This document shows positions 46,210 to 55,625 of a stretch of DNA of 64,000 nt, piece after piece. The notes under the pieces were generated by a model. The model ran no database searches and was not told the DNA's origin. It saw nothing but the letters and a program-made list of their open reading frames with translations. Positions within the stretch are counted from its first letter, which is position 1. The number at the start of each line of letters is the position of its first letter. Source of the stretch: an uncultured Paracoccaceae bacterium (lineage in GTDB: Bacteria; Pseudomonadota; Alphaproteobacteria; Rhodobacterales; Rhodobacteraceae); contig CANLVP010000002.1 of assembly GCA_947494675.1 (NCBI GenBank), positions 496,001-560,000 of the forward strand, written 5' to 3'. Made by a program: the position numbers and the translations under genes.

Positions 46210-47243
46210 GCAAACATCGTCTCAAGATCGACGCTGCTACGCTTGCCGATATCGGCCTTGTGACCGGTTAAGAACTGATCCGCCGCCGCCTGCCCCGCCG
46301 CCTTTAGGCGCGCCAGAACAACGGCATTCGGGATCGTCTTGGTCGCCACATTCAAATCATTCATCAACGCATCATCAGCAATCATATGCACCAGCACGTT
46401 CTTCATCGTGCCCTTTTCGACCGTGCCATCCGCAATCAACCGCCGCACAAAATCAATCGCCCGCAACTCGCGCAACAGCGAGGTGTTAAAGCTGATCTCA
46501 TTGATCCGGTTGGCAATCGCCTGTGGGTCGGTCGGTAACGCCTCGCGGTGCAGCGGGTTGATATTCACCACCACAATATCGTCGGGCAAATCGCGCGCGA
46601 ACAGCGGAAAAAGCGCGGGGTTCCCGGTATAGCCCCCATCCCAAAACGCCTCTTTATTGCCGGTGGCGGGATCAACAAACTCCACCGCTTGAAAGAGCGT
46701 GGGCAAACAGGCCGAGGCCATGATCGCCTCTGGCGAAATCTCATCTCCGCTGAACACCCGGATCTTGCCGGTGCGCACGTTGGTGGCGCAAATATTGATC
46801 TGCGGCCCATCGTCCGCGCAGACCTTGTCATAGCTGAATTGTTCCACAATCCGCCGCAACGGGTTCTGCAGCATTGGCCCATAGACATAGGGCGACATCA
46901 TCCGCGTGGTCAGGTCAAGCGTTTGATAAGGTAGCGAATATTCCATCGCCTTGGCCCAGAACGGGGCCGTCGCGCCCAAGGCACTGACCCATTCCGACAA
47001 CCCCTCATCCGTGATCGCACCGACCTGCCCCCAGAGCCAATCCAGATTGGCCCGCGCACCGGCGCGCCCATCCAAGATCATGCCAGCCTTGAGGGCGGCG
47101 GCATTCAGCGCCCCGGCAGAGGTGCCGGAAATCGCGGCAATCTCAACCTCTTCATCTTGCAGAATGCGGTCCAACACGCCCCAGGTGAACGCCCCATGCG
47201 CGCCACCGCCTTGCAAGGCCAGATTGATCCGTTTGACTGCCAT
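46206..47243 (-). CDS. Patatin-like phospholipase family protein
   Basis: 'NLALQGGGAHGAFTWGVLDRIL', 'AISGTSAGALNAAALKAGM', 'FWDGGYTGNPALFPLF'. Confidence 0.93.
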   Translation of the reverse strand: MAVKRINLALQGGGAHGAFTWGVLDRILQDEEVEIAAISGTSAGALNAAALKAGMILDGRAGARANLDWLWGQVGAITDEGLSEWVSALGATAPFWAKAMEYSLPYQTLDLTTRMMSPYVYGPMLQNPLRRIVEQFSYDKVCADDGPQINICATNVRTGKIRVFSGDEISPEAIMASACLPTLFQAVEFVDPATGNKEAFWDGGYTGNPALFPLFARDLPDDIVVVNINPLHREALPTDPQAIANRINEISFNTSLLRELRAIDFVRRLIADGTVEKGTMKNVLVHMIADDALMNDLNVATKTIPNAVVLARLKAAGQAAADQFLTGHKADIGKRSSVDLETMFA

Positions 47244-47252
47244 GAGAGGTCC

Positions 47253-48026
47253 CTATTGCGCGGTCCAGCCGCCATCGGCTGCAATTGATGTGCCCGTGAT
47301 CTGTGACGCGGCATCCGAGCACAGGAAGGTCACAATGCCACCAAGCTGTTCCACGGTCATGAATTCCTTCGAAGGTTGCTTGGCCAGGATCACCTTCTCA
47401 ATCGCCTCGTCTTCCGAAATTCCGTACTCCTTTGCTGTCGCAGGAATTTGCGATTCAACCAGCGGCGTTAGGACGTAACCGGGGCAAATTGCATTGGCCG
47501 TGATCGGTTCCTTGGCCGTCTCAAGTCCCACGACCTTGGTCATGCCGACGACGCCATGTTTGGCGGTGACATAGGCAGATTTGAACGGGCTTGCCCGCAA
47601 TCCATGTGCCGATGAAATGTTGATGACCCGGCCCCAGCCCGCAGCCCTCATCATCGGCAAAGCGGCCGCCGTGGTATGAAACGCCGACGACATGTTGATC
47701 GCAATGATTGCGTCCCACTTGCTGATCGGAAAATCCTCGATCGCGGCGACATGCTGGATGCCCGCGTTGTTGATCAGGATATCGCAAGCGCCTGCATCAC
47801 TGATCAGGCGGCGGCAATCCTCGGCCTTGGACATATCGGCAGCGACATATTTCGCCTCTACGCCGTGTTCCTTGGCAATCTCCGCGGCCAGCGCATGGTC
47901 TTCGTCGCGGTCGGTAAAGGAATTCAGCACCACATTGGCCCCGGCCTTGGCCATCGCGTGAGCCACGCCCAAACCGATGCCAGAGTTTGATCCGGTGATC
48001 ACTGCGGTCTTGTTCGTCAATGTCAT
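47253..48026 (-). CDS. 3-hydroxybutyrate dehydrogenase (SDR)
   Basis: 'KTAVITGSNSGIGLGVAHAMAKAGANVVLNSFTD', 'NAGIQHVAAIEDFPISKWDAIIAINMSSAFHTTAAALPMM', 'YVLTPLVESQIPATAKEYGISE'. Confidence 0.88.
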   Translation of the reverse strand: MTLTNKTAVITGSNSGIGLGVAHAMAKAGANVVLNSFTDRDEDHALAAEIAKEHGVEAKYVAADMSKAEDCRRLISDAGACDILINNAGIQHVAAIEDFPISKWDAIIAINMSSAFHTTAAALPMMRAAGWGRVINISSAHGLRASPFKSAYVTAKHGVVGMTKVVGLETAKEPITANAICPGYVLTPLVESQIPATAKEYGISEDEAIEKVILAKQPSKEFMTVEQLGGIVTFLCSDAASQITGTSIAADGGWTAQ

Positions 48027-48142
48027 AAGGTCGCTCCTTCGTGTTTGCGGATACTATAATGCTGCAACTGCGAAAGAACATGCCCATTCGGCGCGATCTG
48101 CCGTGGGGGAAAGGCGGGGCCGGCCTGCAGCCCCGCATGGTC

Positions 48143-49303
48143 TTAGGTCAATGTGATGTCTGGGACAGCGATGAAGTTGGCGATGTCCAATTCAACAAGA
48201 TCGACGTCTTTGATAATGACCCGCTGACCCGTCGTGGCATCGGTAAAGCGGATGTCATCACCGACCTCAACCGATTGCGCCAAGAATGACATATAGTCCG
48301 CGAGCGCATCATTCCCGCCAAAAAAGCTCCCGAAACTCAGGCCAAGGACATCTTCGGTGACGTCAAAATCGCGGATGGTTGAAATGTGGCTCGCCCGCGA
48401 TGGCCCGCTGCTTGCAGGATCAAAGATATCAACACCAACGAAAAGGAACGTATCGCTATCGTCCCCGCCATAAAGCTGGTTCCGACCCGGCCCCATCGCG
48501 ATCAGGTCTTCACCCTCACCGCCACGGACAATATCGTTGCCTTCGCCCGTATAGATCGTGTCGTTGTTCGCGCCGCCAAAGATGCGGTCGTTCCCTTCGG
48601 ACATAATGATAAAGTCGTCCCCGCTGCCGCCAAAGACGACATCGTCGCCCGTGGTGCCCGTCGCGGAGCTGCCCGATTGCGTCGCTTGAAGAAGATCGTT
48701 CCCTGCGCCGAGACGGACGATATTGTCACCTTCCAAACCAAAAACGGTGTCGTTGCCGCTGCCTGCATTGATCATATCATTGCCGTCGCCACCCACGATA
48801 AAATCGCCATCGCCGCCGCCAAAGATGTCGTCGTTGCCGTCACCGCCAAAAATATCATCCCGGCCAGCACCACCGACCAACATATCATCGCCGCCCAGCC
48901 CGCTTAGCCCGGTGCCTGTCGCACTCGCATGCAGCACATCGTCCGACAATGGCGACCCTTCCAGCCCGCCGCCCATCAGGTCGACAAACGTGGCCCCCTC
49001 AAAGGCCTCAAAAACGGCCTGATAGCTGGCGCTTGGGTCCGTTGACGTTGCTGTTGCCAATAAACCGGGCAACACGCTGGAAAGTGCAGCGACATCCGAC
49101 ACCGGCAAATCGCGCAGCAAGGTTACAGCGACCCCATCAACGAACAACTTCACACTGCTGATTGTGCCCGTCACCGGAACATCAAAGCCGCCGTTCGGGC
49201 CATAGGTAAAACCAGTCCCAAAGATATGGACCCCGGAAAATCCGTCGATGATTTCACCCAAGCGGTAAAAGGTTGGTGTTGTTGCAAAACTGGTCACTGC
49301 CAT
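48143..49303 (-). CDS. RTX/hemolysin-type calcium-binding repeat protein
   Basis: 'GGAGRDDIFGGDGNDDIFGGGDGDFIVGGDGNDMINAGSGNDTVFG' nonapeptides. Confidence 0.88.
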   Translation of the reverse strand: MAVTSFATTPTFYRLGEIIDGFSGVHIFGTGFTYGPNGGFDVPVTGTISSVKLFVDGVAVTLLRDLPVSDVAALSSVLPGLLATATSTDPSASYQAVFEAFEGATFVDLMGGGLEGSPLSDDVLHASATGTGLSGLGGDDMLVGGAGRDDIFGGDGNDDIFGGGDGDFIVGGDGNDMINAGSGNDTVFGLEGDNIVRLGAGNDLLQATQSGSSATGTTGDDVVFGGSGDDFIIMSEGNDRIFGGANNDTIYTGEGNDIVRGGEGEDLIAMGPGRNQLYGGDDSDTFLFVGVDIFDPASSGPSRASHISTIRDFDVTEDVLGLSFGSFFGGNDALADYMSFLAQSVEVGDDIRFTDATTGQRVIIKDVDLVELDIANFIAVPDITLT

Positions 49304-49452
49304 TCGATCTCTCCAATTATCATTATCGGCAAATTGACCAGCACTTGACCCATGGTCAACGGCGCAAGATGGCCGTGGAGATTTTATTTGTCTGTGTGTT
49401 GAATGGGTTGGAACACCTCAACCCGCGACCCGACCCCACCACCGATCAGACC

Positions 49453-49482
49453 AAAAAAAAACGCCAGCACGAAGCTGGCGTT
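49453..49482 (-). terminator. Intrinsic terminator on the minus strand (of an unannotated transcript)
   Basis: Minus strand AACGCCAGC-TTCGT-GCTGGCGTT followed by a T run; no T run on the plus strand. Confidence 0.8.
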
Positions 49483-49643
49483 AAGTTATTGAGGCAGGTT
49501 TCATACAGGCAAGAAACCTATCGAGCAGTGATGCCTTTATAAGCAATGACTTGCGCGCCGCCAAGCTAAAAGTTTGAAAAGCCTTGCAACCCTCTTTACG
49601 CTCAAAGTCCAAGCACACAGGGACCAGAGGGATTGTCGCCAAA

Positions 49644-51458
49644 ATGCGAATAAACATTTTCCATAAACTTCGCCAGCTTTCAGCCGCTTCCGCGCTCACA
49701 CTTGCGGCCACGGCTTTGGGGGCTGAACCGCAACATGGCATAGCTATGTATGGCGACCCCGCCCTGCCACCCGATTTTGTGTCCCTGCCCTATGCAAACG
49801 CGGATGCCCCTAAGGGCGGGCGGATCGTCACAGCCGCCGTGGGCAGCTTTGACAGCATGAACCCCTATATCCAAAAAGGCTCTGTCCATTGGCAGCTGCG
49901 CTTCCTGATCGGCGAAAGCCTGATGGGCCGCACATTGGATGAACCCTTCTCTCTCTACGGAGTTCTGGCCGAGGGGGTCGAGACCGGACCGAATCGCGAA
50001 TGGGTCGAATTCACCCTCAACTCCGCGGCCCGATTCTCTGATGGCTCACCTGTCACCGCAGAAGACGTGATTTGGTCGTTTGAGACGTTGGGCACCCAAG
50101 GCCACGGACGCTACCGCGGCTTCTGGGGCAAAGTCGAAAGCCTGACAGAGGTGCGCCCCGGCGTTGTCCGCTTTGAATTCAACACCGAAGACCGTGAATT
50201 GGCGCTTCTCGCAGGCCTGCGCCCGATCCTGAAAAAGGCGCAATGGGACGGCGTGGATTTTGCCGAAAGCGGGTTGGACATCGTGCCCATCACCTCTTCG
50301 CCTTATGTGATCGACGACTTTGAGGCTGGGCGCTTTATCTCGCTCACCCGCAACCCCGACTATTGGGGCGCCGAGATTCCGTTCCGCAAAGGCACCGCCA
50401 ACCTTGATGAGATCCGGCTGGAATTCTTCGGCGATGAAACCGCCGCCTTTGAGGCGTTCAAAACCGGCATCGTCAACTCCAACCGCGAATTCAACGTGGC
50501 CAAATGGGAAAGCCAATACAACTTCCCCGCCACCGAATCCGGTGAGGTGGTCAAATTCGTCCTGCCGCACCAGCGCCCATCAGGCATGACCGGCTTTGTG
50601 ATGAACACCCGCCGCGACCAGTTCGCCGACTGGCAGGTGCGCGACGCGATGATCCAGGCTTTCAACTTTGAGTTCATCAATGAGGCGATGACCGGCAGCC
50701 AACAGCCGCGCATCACCTCCTACTGGTCCAACTCACCGCTTGGCATGTCCCATGATGCGGCCTCAGGTCGCGTGCTGGAATTCCTTGAACCCTTCGCCGC
50801 CGACCTGACCCCCGGCGCGATCGAAGGCTATTCGCTGCCCGTCAGCGACGGCTCAGAGCGTAACCGCGCCGGCACCGCCAAAGCGCTGGAGATGATGGAG
50901 GCCGCAGGCTATACCATTCAGGACGGCGTGATGGCGGATGCCGATGGCACCCCCTTCACCTTCCAGATATTGCTGCAATCGGGCGCGTCCGAGAACACAG
51001 CTATCGTCGATATGTTCGCCCAAAGCCTTGAGCGGATCGGCGTCACCGTCGACATTCAATCGGTCGACAGCGCCCAGTTCAAGGAACGCACCGACGCCTT
51101 TGACTTCGACATGACCTACTATCGCCGCGGCGTCTCGCTCTCACCGGGCAATGAACAATACGCCTATTACGGCATCGATTCCGCCGACACGCCCGGCTCA
51201 CGCAACCTTATGGGTGTGCAATCCCCCGCCGTGGACGCAATGATCGGCCGCTTGCTGACGTCTGAAAGTCAGGATGACTTCGTGGCCGCTGTCAAAGCAC
51301 TCGACCGGGTACTGACCTCGGGTCGCTATGTGATCCCGATCTACCAATGGAACATCAGCCGTCTGGCCCACGTCAAAGAGCTGAAGTTCCCCGAGCCTCT
51401 GCCGATCTTTGGCGATTGGCCCGGCTGGCAGCCTGACGTCTGGTGGTGGGAAGAGTGA
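49644..51458 (+). CDS. Peptide ABC transporter substrate-binding protein (SBP family 5)
   Basis: 'HGIAMYGDPALPPDFVSLPYANADAPKGGRIVTAAVGSFDSMNPYIQKG' and 'YRRGVSLSPGNEQYAYYGIDSADTPGSRNLMGVQSPAVDAMI'. Start at internal M with signal peptide. Confidence 0.92.
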   Translation: MRINIFHKLRQLSAASALTLAATALGAEPQHGIAMYGDPALPPDFVSLPYANADAPKGGRIVTAAVGSFDSMNPYIQKGSVHWQLRFLIGESLMGRTLDEPFSLYGVLAEGVETGPNREWVEFTLNSAARFSDGSPVTAEDVIWSFETLGTQGHGRYRGFWGKVESLTEVRPGVVRFEFNTEDRELALLAGLRPILKKAQWDGVDFAESGLDIVPITSSPYVIDDFEAGRFISLTRNPDYWGAEIPFRKGTANLDEIRLEFFGDETAAFEAFKTGIVNSNREFNVAKWESQYNFPATESGEVVKFVLPHQRPSGMTGFVMNTRRDQFADWQVRDAMIQAFNFEFINEAMTGSQQPRITSYWSNSPLGMSHDAASGRVLEFLEPFAADLTPGAIEGYSLPVSDGSERNRAGTAKALEMMEAAGYTIQDGVMADADGTPFTFQILLQSGASENTAIVDMFAQSLERIGVTVDIQSVDSAQFKERTDAFDFDMTYYRRGVSLSPGNEQYAYYGIDSADTPGSRNLMGVQSPAVDAMIGRLLTSESQDDFVAAVKALDRVLTSGRYVIPIYQWNISRLAHVKELKFPEPLPIFGDWPGWQPDVWWWEE

Positions 51459-51580
51459 TCCGCTTTCTTTTGCTGGCGGCGGTCCTCGCCGCCAGCGCCT
51501 GCACACCCGCCCGTGTGGTCGGCAACGCTGCGATCACCAGCGGCCAGGTCGTCCTCGGTGCCGCAGACATGGTCATCTGA
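51455..51580 (+). CDS. 41-aa small lipoprotein (not in ORF track)
   Basis: GTG start overlapping the SBP stop: (M)IRFLLLAAVLAASACTPARVVGNAAITSGQVVLGAADMVI*; lipobox 'LAASAC'. Confidence 0.6.
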   Translation: MIRFLLLAAVLAASACTPARVVGNAAITSGQVVLGAADMVI

Positions 51581-51722
51581 CCCGCTTTTTGGTTCGCAAA
51601 TATCCTCGGGGGAGTTTGAGGGGGCAGACAGCCCCCTCATGAAAGGATCGCGGGCGGCGTAGCCGCTCCTTTTGGTTAACCGCTGTCACAATTCCCTTAC
51701 ATTACCGTCATATCCGGACGCC

Positions 51723-52196
51723 ATGAATATACTCGTCCTTTGTACCGGCAACTCTGCCCGCTCCATCCTTCTTGAGGCTATCCTGACCCAACACAGCAAC
51801 GCCAAAATCACCGCCTTCTCGGCTGGCTCCAAACCCGCAGGTCAGGTCCACCCGGAATCACTGGCACTCCTGCAGTCCCGCGGCTTTGACACCACGTCTT
51901 TCCGCTCCAAAAGCTGGGATGAATTTGGCGCACCCGATGCGCCACAAATGGACGCCGTGATCACCGTCTGTGGCTCTGCCGCCGCCGAAGAATGCCCTTA
52001 CTGGCCCGGCGCCCCGGTCCGCGTCCACTGGGGCGTTGATGATCCCGCCGCCGCCCCGCCAGAGGAACAACCCCTCTCCTTTCAAATCGCTTACGATCTG
52101 CTAAATGCAAAAGCGCAGCAGTTCTTGGCGATAGATGCCACCGATCTGCGTGGCCCCGCATTGCAAGCGGCACTGACAAAGGCAGGAGAAATCTGA
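51723..52196 (+). CDS. arsC: Low-molecular-weight phosphatase-type arsenate reductase
   Basis: 'MNILVLCTGNSARSILLEAIL', 'AGSKPAGQVHPESLALLQSRGFDT', 'VITVCGSAAAEECPYWPG'. Confidence 0.9.
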   Translation: MNILVLCTGNSARSILLEAILTQHSNAKITAFSAGSKPAGQVHPESLALLQSRGFDTTSFRSKSWDEFGAPDAPQMDAVITVCGSAAAEECPYWPGAPVRVHWGVDDPAAAPPEEQPLSFQIAYDLLNAKAQQFLAIDATDLRGPALQAALTKAGEI

Positions 52197-52843
52197 TGCA
52201 AAAGCTCTTGGCGGAATGGCTGGGCACCGCGCTCTTGCTGATCGGCGTCGTCGGCTCTGGCATCATGGGTGAGGCGCTGGCAGGCGGCAACACCGCCATC
52301 GCGCTCTTGGCCAATGCTATCGCAACGGGCTGCATTCTCTACGTGATCATCACGACGCTTGGCCCCATCTCTGGCGCGCATTTCAACCCTGTGGTCACCC
52401 TCGCCTTTCTGATCCGCAAGGAAATTGACGCGCCGACTGCGGCCAGCTTTATCACCGTCCAGATCGCCGGGGGCATCATGGGCGTCTGGCTCACCCACCT
52501 GATGTTTGACCTCTCGATCCTGCAATTCTCAACCACGGACCGCACCGGCCTTGGCCAATGGTCGTCAGAGATTTTCGCGACCTTCGGTCTGCTTTTTGTG
52601 ATCTTCGGCGGGATCGCCTCCAAGCCCGACGCCGTGCCAACGCTCGTGGCGCTCTATATCACCGGGGCCTATTGGTTCACCTCGTCCACCAGCTTTGCCA
52701 ATCCGGCGGTGACGATCTCGCGAACCTTCTCGGATACTTTCGCAGGCATCAACCCCACGCACGCGCCGCTCTTCATTGTGATGCAACTGATCGGCCTCGC
52801 CATCGCGGCGGTCATCCTGCCAAAGCTCTTCGCAAAACCGTAG
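52196..52843 (+). CDS. MIP-family aquaporin/aquaglyceroporin (AqpS-like)
   Basis: Two half-helix motifs 'SGAHFNPVVT' and 'SFANPAVTISRTFSDTFAGI'; overlaps arsC. Confidence 0.88.
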   Translation: MQKLLAEWLGTALLLIGVVGSGIMGEALAGGNTAIALLANAIATGCILYVIITTLGPISGAHFNPVVTLAFLIRKEIDAPTAASFITVQIAGGIMGVWLTHLMFDLSILQFSTTDRTGLGQWSSEIFATFGLLFVIFGGIASKPDAVPTLVALYITGAYWFTSSTSFANPAVTISRTFSDTFAGINPTHAPLFIVMQLIGLAIAAVILPKLFAKP

Positions 52844-52851
52844 GCCGGGCT

Positions 52852-53475
52852 TCAAACCAGCGCCGTCACCCACAGGATCGTCGCGTCCTCTGGGCTGACC
52901 GACACGACGTTATGGCCCATGGTCCCATCGTAATAGGCGCTGTCACCACGGCTCATCTCAACCGGTTCATAGAACTCGGTATAAAGCCGCACGGTCCCGG
53001 TGAGCACATACAAGAACTCTTCGCCGTCATGGCGGACCCAACCGTCAAAGTCCTCCATCCGCCGCGCCCGAATCCGCGCCCGATAGGGCAGCATTTTCTT
53101 TTGCGTCAGCGTCTCTGCCAGCAGGTCATGCTCATAGGTCGCCGTCACATGGCGCACCGGCTCATCCCGCCGTGTCATCACCATGCGCCCGGTCACTTGC
53201 CCCTTGCTAGGCGGCGTAAAGAGCTGCGGGATCGAAATCGACAACCCCTCCGCCAGCTTTTTCAGCGCATCATAGGTGGGTGACATCTGCCCGTTTTCGA
53301 TCTTGGACAGGGTTGATCGCGCAAGCCCCGCCTTTTGGGCCGCCTGTTCCAACGTCCAGTCGCGATCCTTGCGCAGCGCCCGCACGCGCGCGCCCAGATC
53401 AACGGGCGCGGCGGTGGCGTTCTCACCATTGTCACGCGCGACGCGGATCAGGGATTTGGGGTCAGTCTCAGCCAT
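52852..53475 (-). CDS. XRE-family regulator with cupin domain
   Basis: 'VRALRKDRDWTLEQAAQKAGLARSTLSKIENGQMSPTYDALKKLAEGL' plus 'VRHDGEEFLYVLTGTVRLYTEFYEPVEMSRGDSAYYDGTMGH'. Confidence 0.93.
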   Translation of the reverse strand: MAETDPKSLIRVARDNGENATAAPVDLGARVRALRKDRDWTLEQAAQKAGLARSTLSKIENGQMSPTYDALKKLAEGLSISIPQLFTPPSKGQVTGRMVMTRRDEPVRHVTATYEHDLLAETLTQKKMLPYRARIRARRMEDFDGWVRHDGEEFLYVLTGTVRLYTEFYEPVEMSRGDSAYYDGTMGHNVVSVSPEDATILWVTALV

Positions 53476-53539
53476 GGGGGTGAATACCCGGCTTTCGTGC
53501 TCTCTTGCAACCGTCCCGCCACCGCACTAGCGAAGGGGC

Positions 53540-54994
53540 ATGACCACCCCGTTTAATATGGCCGCCCATGTGCTGCGTCAGGCCAAGGCCCGCGCCGACC
53601 ACCCGGCGCTGGTGCTGTTAGCGGACACGCCCCGAAGCTACAGCTACGCCGACCTGAGTGCCGCCGTCTTGGGCACAGCGACCGGCTTCTTGCAAATGGG
53701 CCTGCACCCCGGCGACCGGGTGCTGATGCGCCTTGGTAATACGCCAGACTTCCCGATCTGCTATCTGGCCTGCATCGCCGTCGGGCTGATCCCCGTGCCA
53801 ACCTCCGCCCAGCTCACAGGGCCCGAAGTCACCAAGATTGCGGCGCAAATCAACCCGGCCTGCATCATCCACGCAGACCCCCTTGCTCTGCCCGACCATG
53901 CCTGCCCCGTGATCCCCGCCGCAACTGTCCACAACTGGCAAAGTCTGCCACCCGCCGCCTTCGCCATGGGCGATCCCAACCGCCCCGCCTACATCATTTT
54001 CACCTCTGGCACCTCCGGCCAGCCCCGCGCCGTGGTCCACGCCCACCGCGCCATCCTCGCTCGGCAAATGATGTGGGACGGCTGGTATGGGCTGCGCGAG
54101 GATGACCGCCTGCTGCACGCCGGGGCCTTCAACTGGACCTATACACTTGGCACCGGGCTGATGGACCCTTGGGCTATGGGGGCGACGGCCCTTATCCCCG
54201 GACCAGACCAAACCGACCTGCCCGCACTCCTCGCGGAACACAAAGCCACGATCTTTGCGGCCGCCCCCGGCGTTTACCGCCGTCTTTTGCGCCACGATCT
54301 GCCCGCCATGCCCCACCTACGCCATGGGCTTTCTGCCGGTGAAAAACTCCCCGAGACCCTGCGCGAGGTCTGGACCGCCAAAACCGGCACCCCGGTGCAC
54401 GAGGCCTACGGCATGTCGGAATGTTCGACCTTCATCTCTGGCAGCCCCGTCCACCCGGCACCGCCGCAAACGCTGGGCTACCCGCAACCCGGTCGCCGCG
54501 TGCAACTGATGCCGGGTACCGGCGTGATCGCCGTGCACAAATCCGACCCCGGCCTGATGCTCGGCTACCTTGACCAACCAAAGGCGACGGCCGCGAAATT
54601 CGACGGCGATTGGTTCCTCACCGGTGACATCGGCACCCAAACCCCAGACGGCGCCATCGCCTATGCAGGCCGCGCTGACGATATGATGAACGCGGGCGGC
54701 ACCCGTGTCAGCCCCATCGAAGTGGAAGAGGCGCTCAGCCCCCACACCGACATCAAGGACATCGCCGCCGCCGAAGTCCGCCTGAACCCCAGTCTTTCTC
54801 TCATTGCGGCCTTTTATGTCGCGGACAAAGTGATAGATGAGGATCAACTGACCGCTTTTGCCGCCGCCCGACTGGCGACCTATAAAGTGCCGCGACTATG
54901 GGTGCGCGTTGATGCCCTGCCACGCGGAACCAACAACAAATTGCTGCGCAAGGTGCTGCGCCAGAACTGGGAAGCCGACTATGGTCAAACTTGA
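53540..54994 (+). CDS. AMP-dependent acyl-CoA synthetase/ligase (benzoate-CoA ligase-like)
   Basis: 'AYIIFTSGTSGQPRAVVHAHRAI', 'HEAYGMSECSTFISG', 'WFLTGDIGTQTPDGAIAYAGRADDMMNAGGTRVSPIEVEEAL'. Confidence 0.93.
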   Translation: MTTPFNMAAHVLRQAKARADHPALVLLADTPRSYSYADLSAAVLGTATGFLQMGLHPGDRVLMRLGNTPDFPICYLACIAVGLIPVPTSAQLTGPEVTKIAAQINPACIIHADPLALPDHACPVIPAATVHNWQSLPPAAFAMGDPNRPAYIIFTSGTSGQPRAVVHAHRAILARQMMWDGWYGLREDDRLLHAGAFNWTYTLGTGLMDPWAMGATALIPGPDQTDLPALLAEHKATIFAAAPGVYRRLLRHDLPAMPHLRHGLSAGEKLPETLREVWTAKTGTPVHEAYGMSECSTFISGSPVHPAPPQTLGYPQPGRRVQLMPGTGVIAVHKSDPGLMLGYLDQPKATAAKFDGDWFLTGDIGTQTPDGAIAYAGRADDMMNAGGTRVSPIEVEEALSPHTDIKDIAAAEVRLNPSLSLIAAFYVADKVIDEDQLTAFAAARLATYKVPRLWVRVDALPRGTNNKLLRKVLRQNWEADYGQT

Positions 54995-55625
54995 CATCAT
55001 TTCTGATCCGATCTGCCCGTGGTGCTACATCGGCAAGACCAATCTGGATAAGGCGCTGGCACAGGTCCCCGACCACCCCTTTGTGATCGAATGGCACCCG
55101 TTCCAGCTGAACCCCGACATGCCCGCCGGTGGCATGGACCGCCGCGCCTATCTGGAAGGCAAGTTTGGCGGCAAAGAAGGCGCCGTCAAAGCCTATGCGC
55201 CCGTGGTCGAACACGCCGCCAACTCTGGCGCGCTGATCAACTTTGAGGCCATCAAGAAAACGCCCAACACCCTCGACGCACACCGCCTGATCCACTGGGC
55301 CGGGATTGAGCAGCGCCAGATCTATGTCGTCGACCTGCTCTTCAAAGCCTACTTTGTCGAAGGTCGCGACATTGGCGATCACGAGGTGCTGGCCGATATC
55401 GCCGACACCGCTGAGATGGACGCGGCCACCGTCACGCGCCTGCTCTCGACAGATTCTGACCTTGAGGATATCCGCAAACGCGACGCTCATAGCCGCGAAA
55501 TGGGTGTGAATTCCGTCCCCACATTTGTGGTGGCGCAGCAGCACGCCGTCCCCGGTGCGCAACCGCCAGAGATGTGGGTGCAAGTCATCGCAGACATCCA
55601 AAAACAACTGGACGCGGCGGAGTGA
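54981..55625 (+). CDS. DsbA-family oxidoreductase (FrnE-like)
   Basis: 'MVKLDIISDPICPWCYIGKTNLDKAL', 'VNSVPTFVVAQQHAVPGAQPPEMWVQVI'; overlaps the upstream stop. Confidence 0.9.
   Translation: MVKLDIISDPICPWCYIGKTNLDKALAQVPDHPFVIEWHPFQLNPDMPAGGMDRRAYLEGKFGGKEGAVKAYAPVVEHAANSGALINFEAIKKTPNTLDAHRLIHWAGIEQRQIYVVDLLFKAYFVEGRDIGDHEVLADIADTAEMDAATVTRLLSTDSDLEDIRKRDAHSREMGVNSVPTFVVAQQHAVPGAQPPEMWVQVIADIQKQLDAAE

Noticed and set aside
49481-49741. 86-aa minus-strand ORF at the putative sRNA locus
   Set aside because: Ends near the terminator but overlaps the signal-peptide region of the SBP and has no coding character; an RNA is the better explanation.
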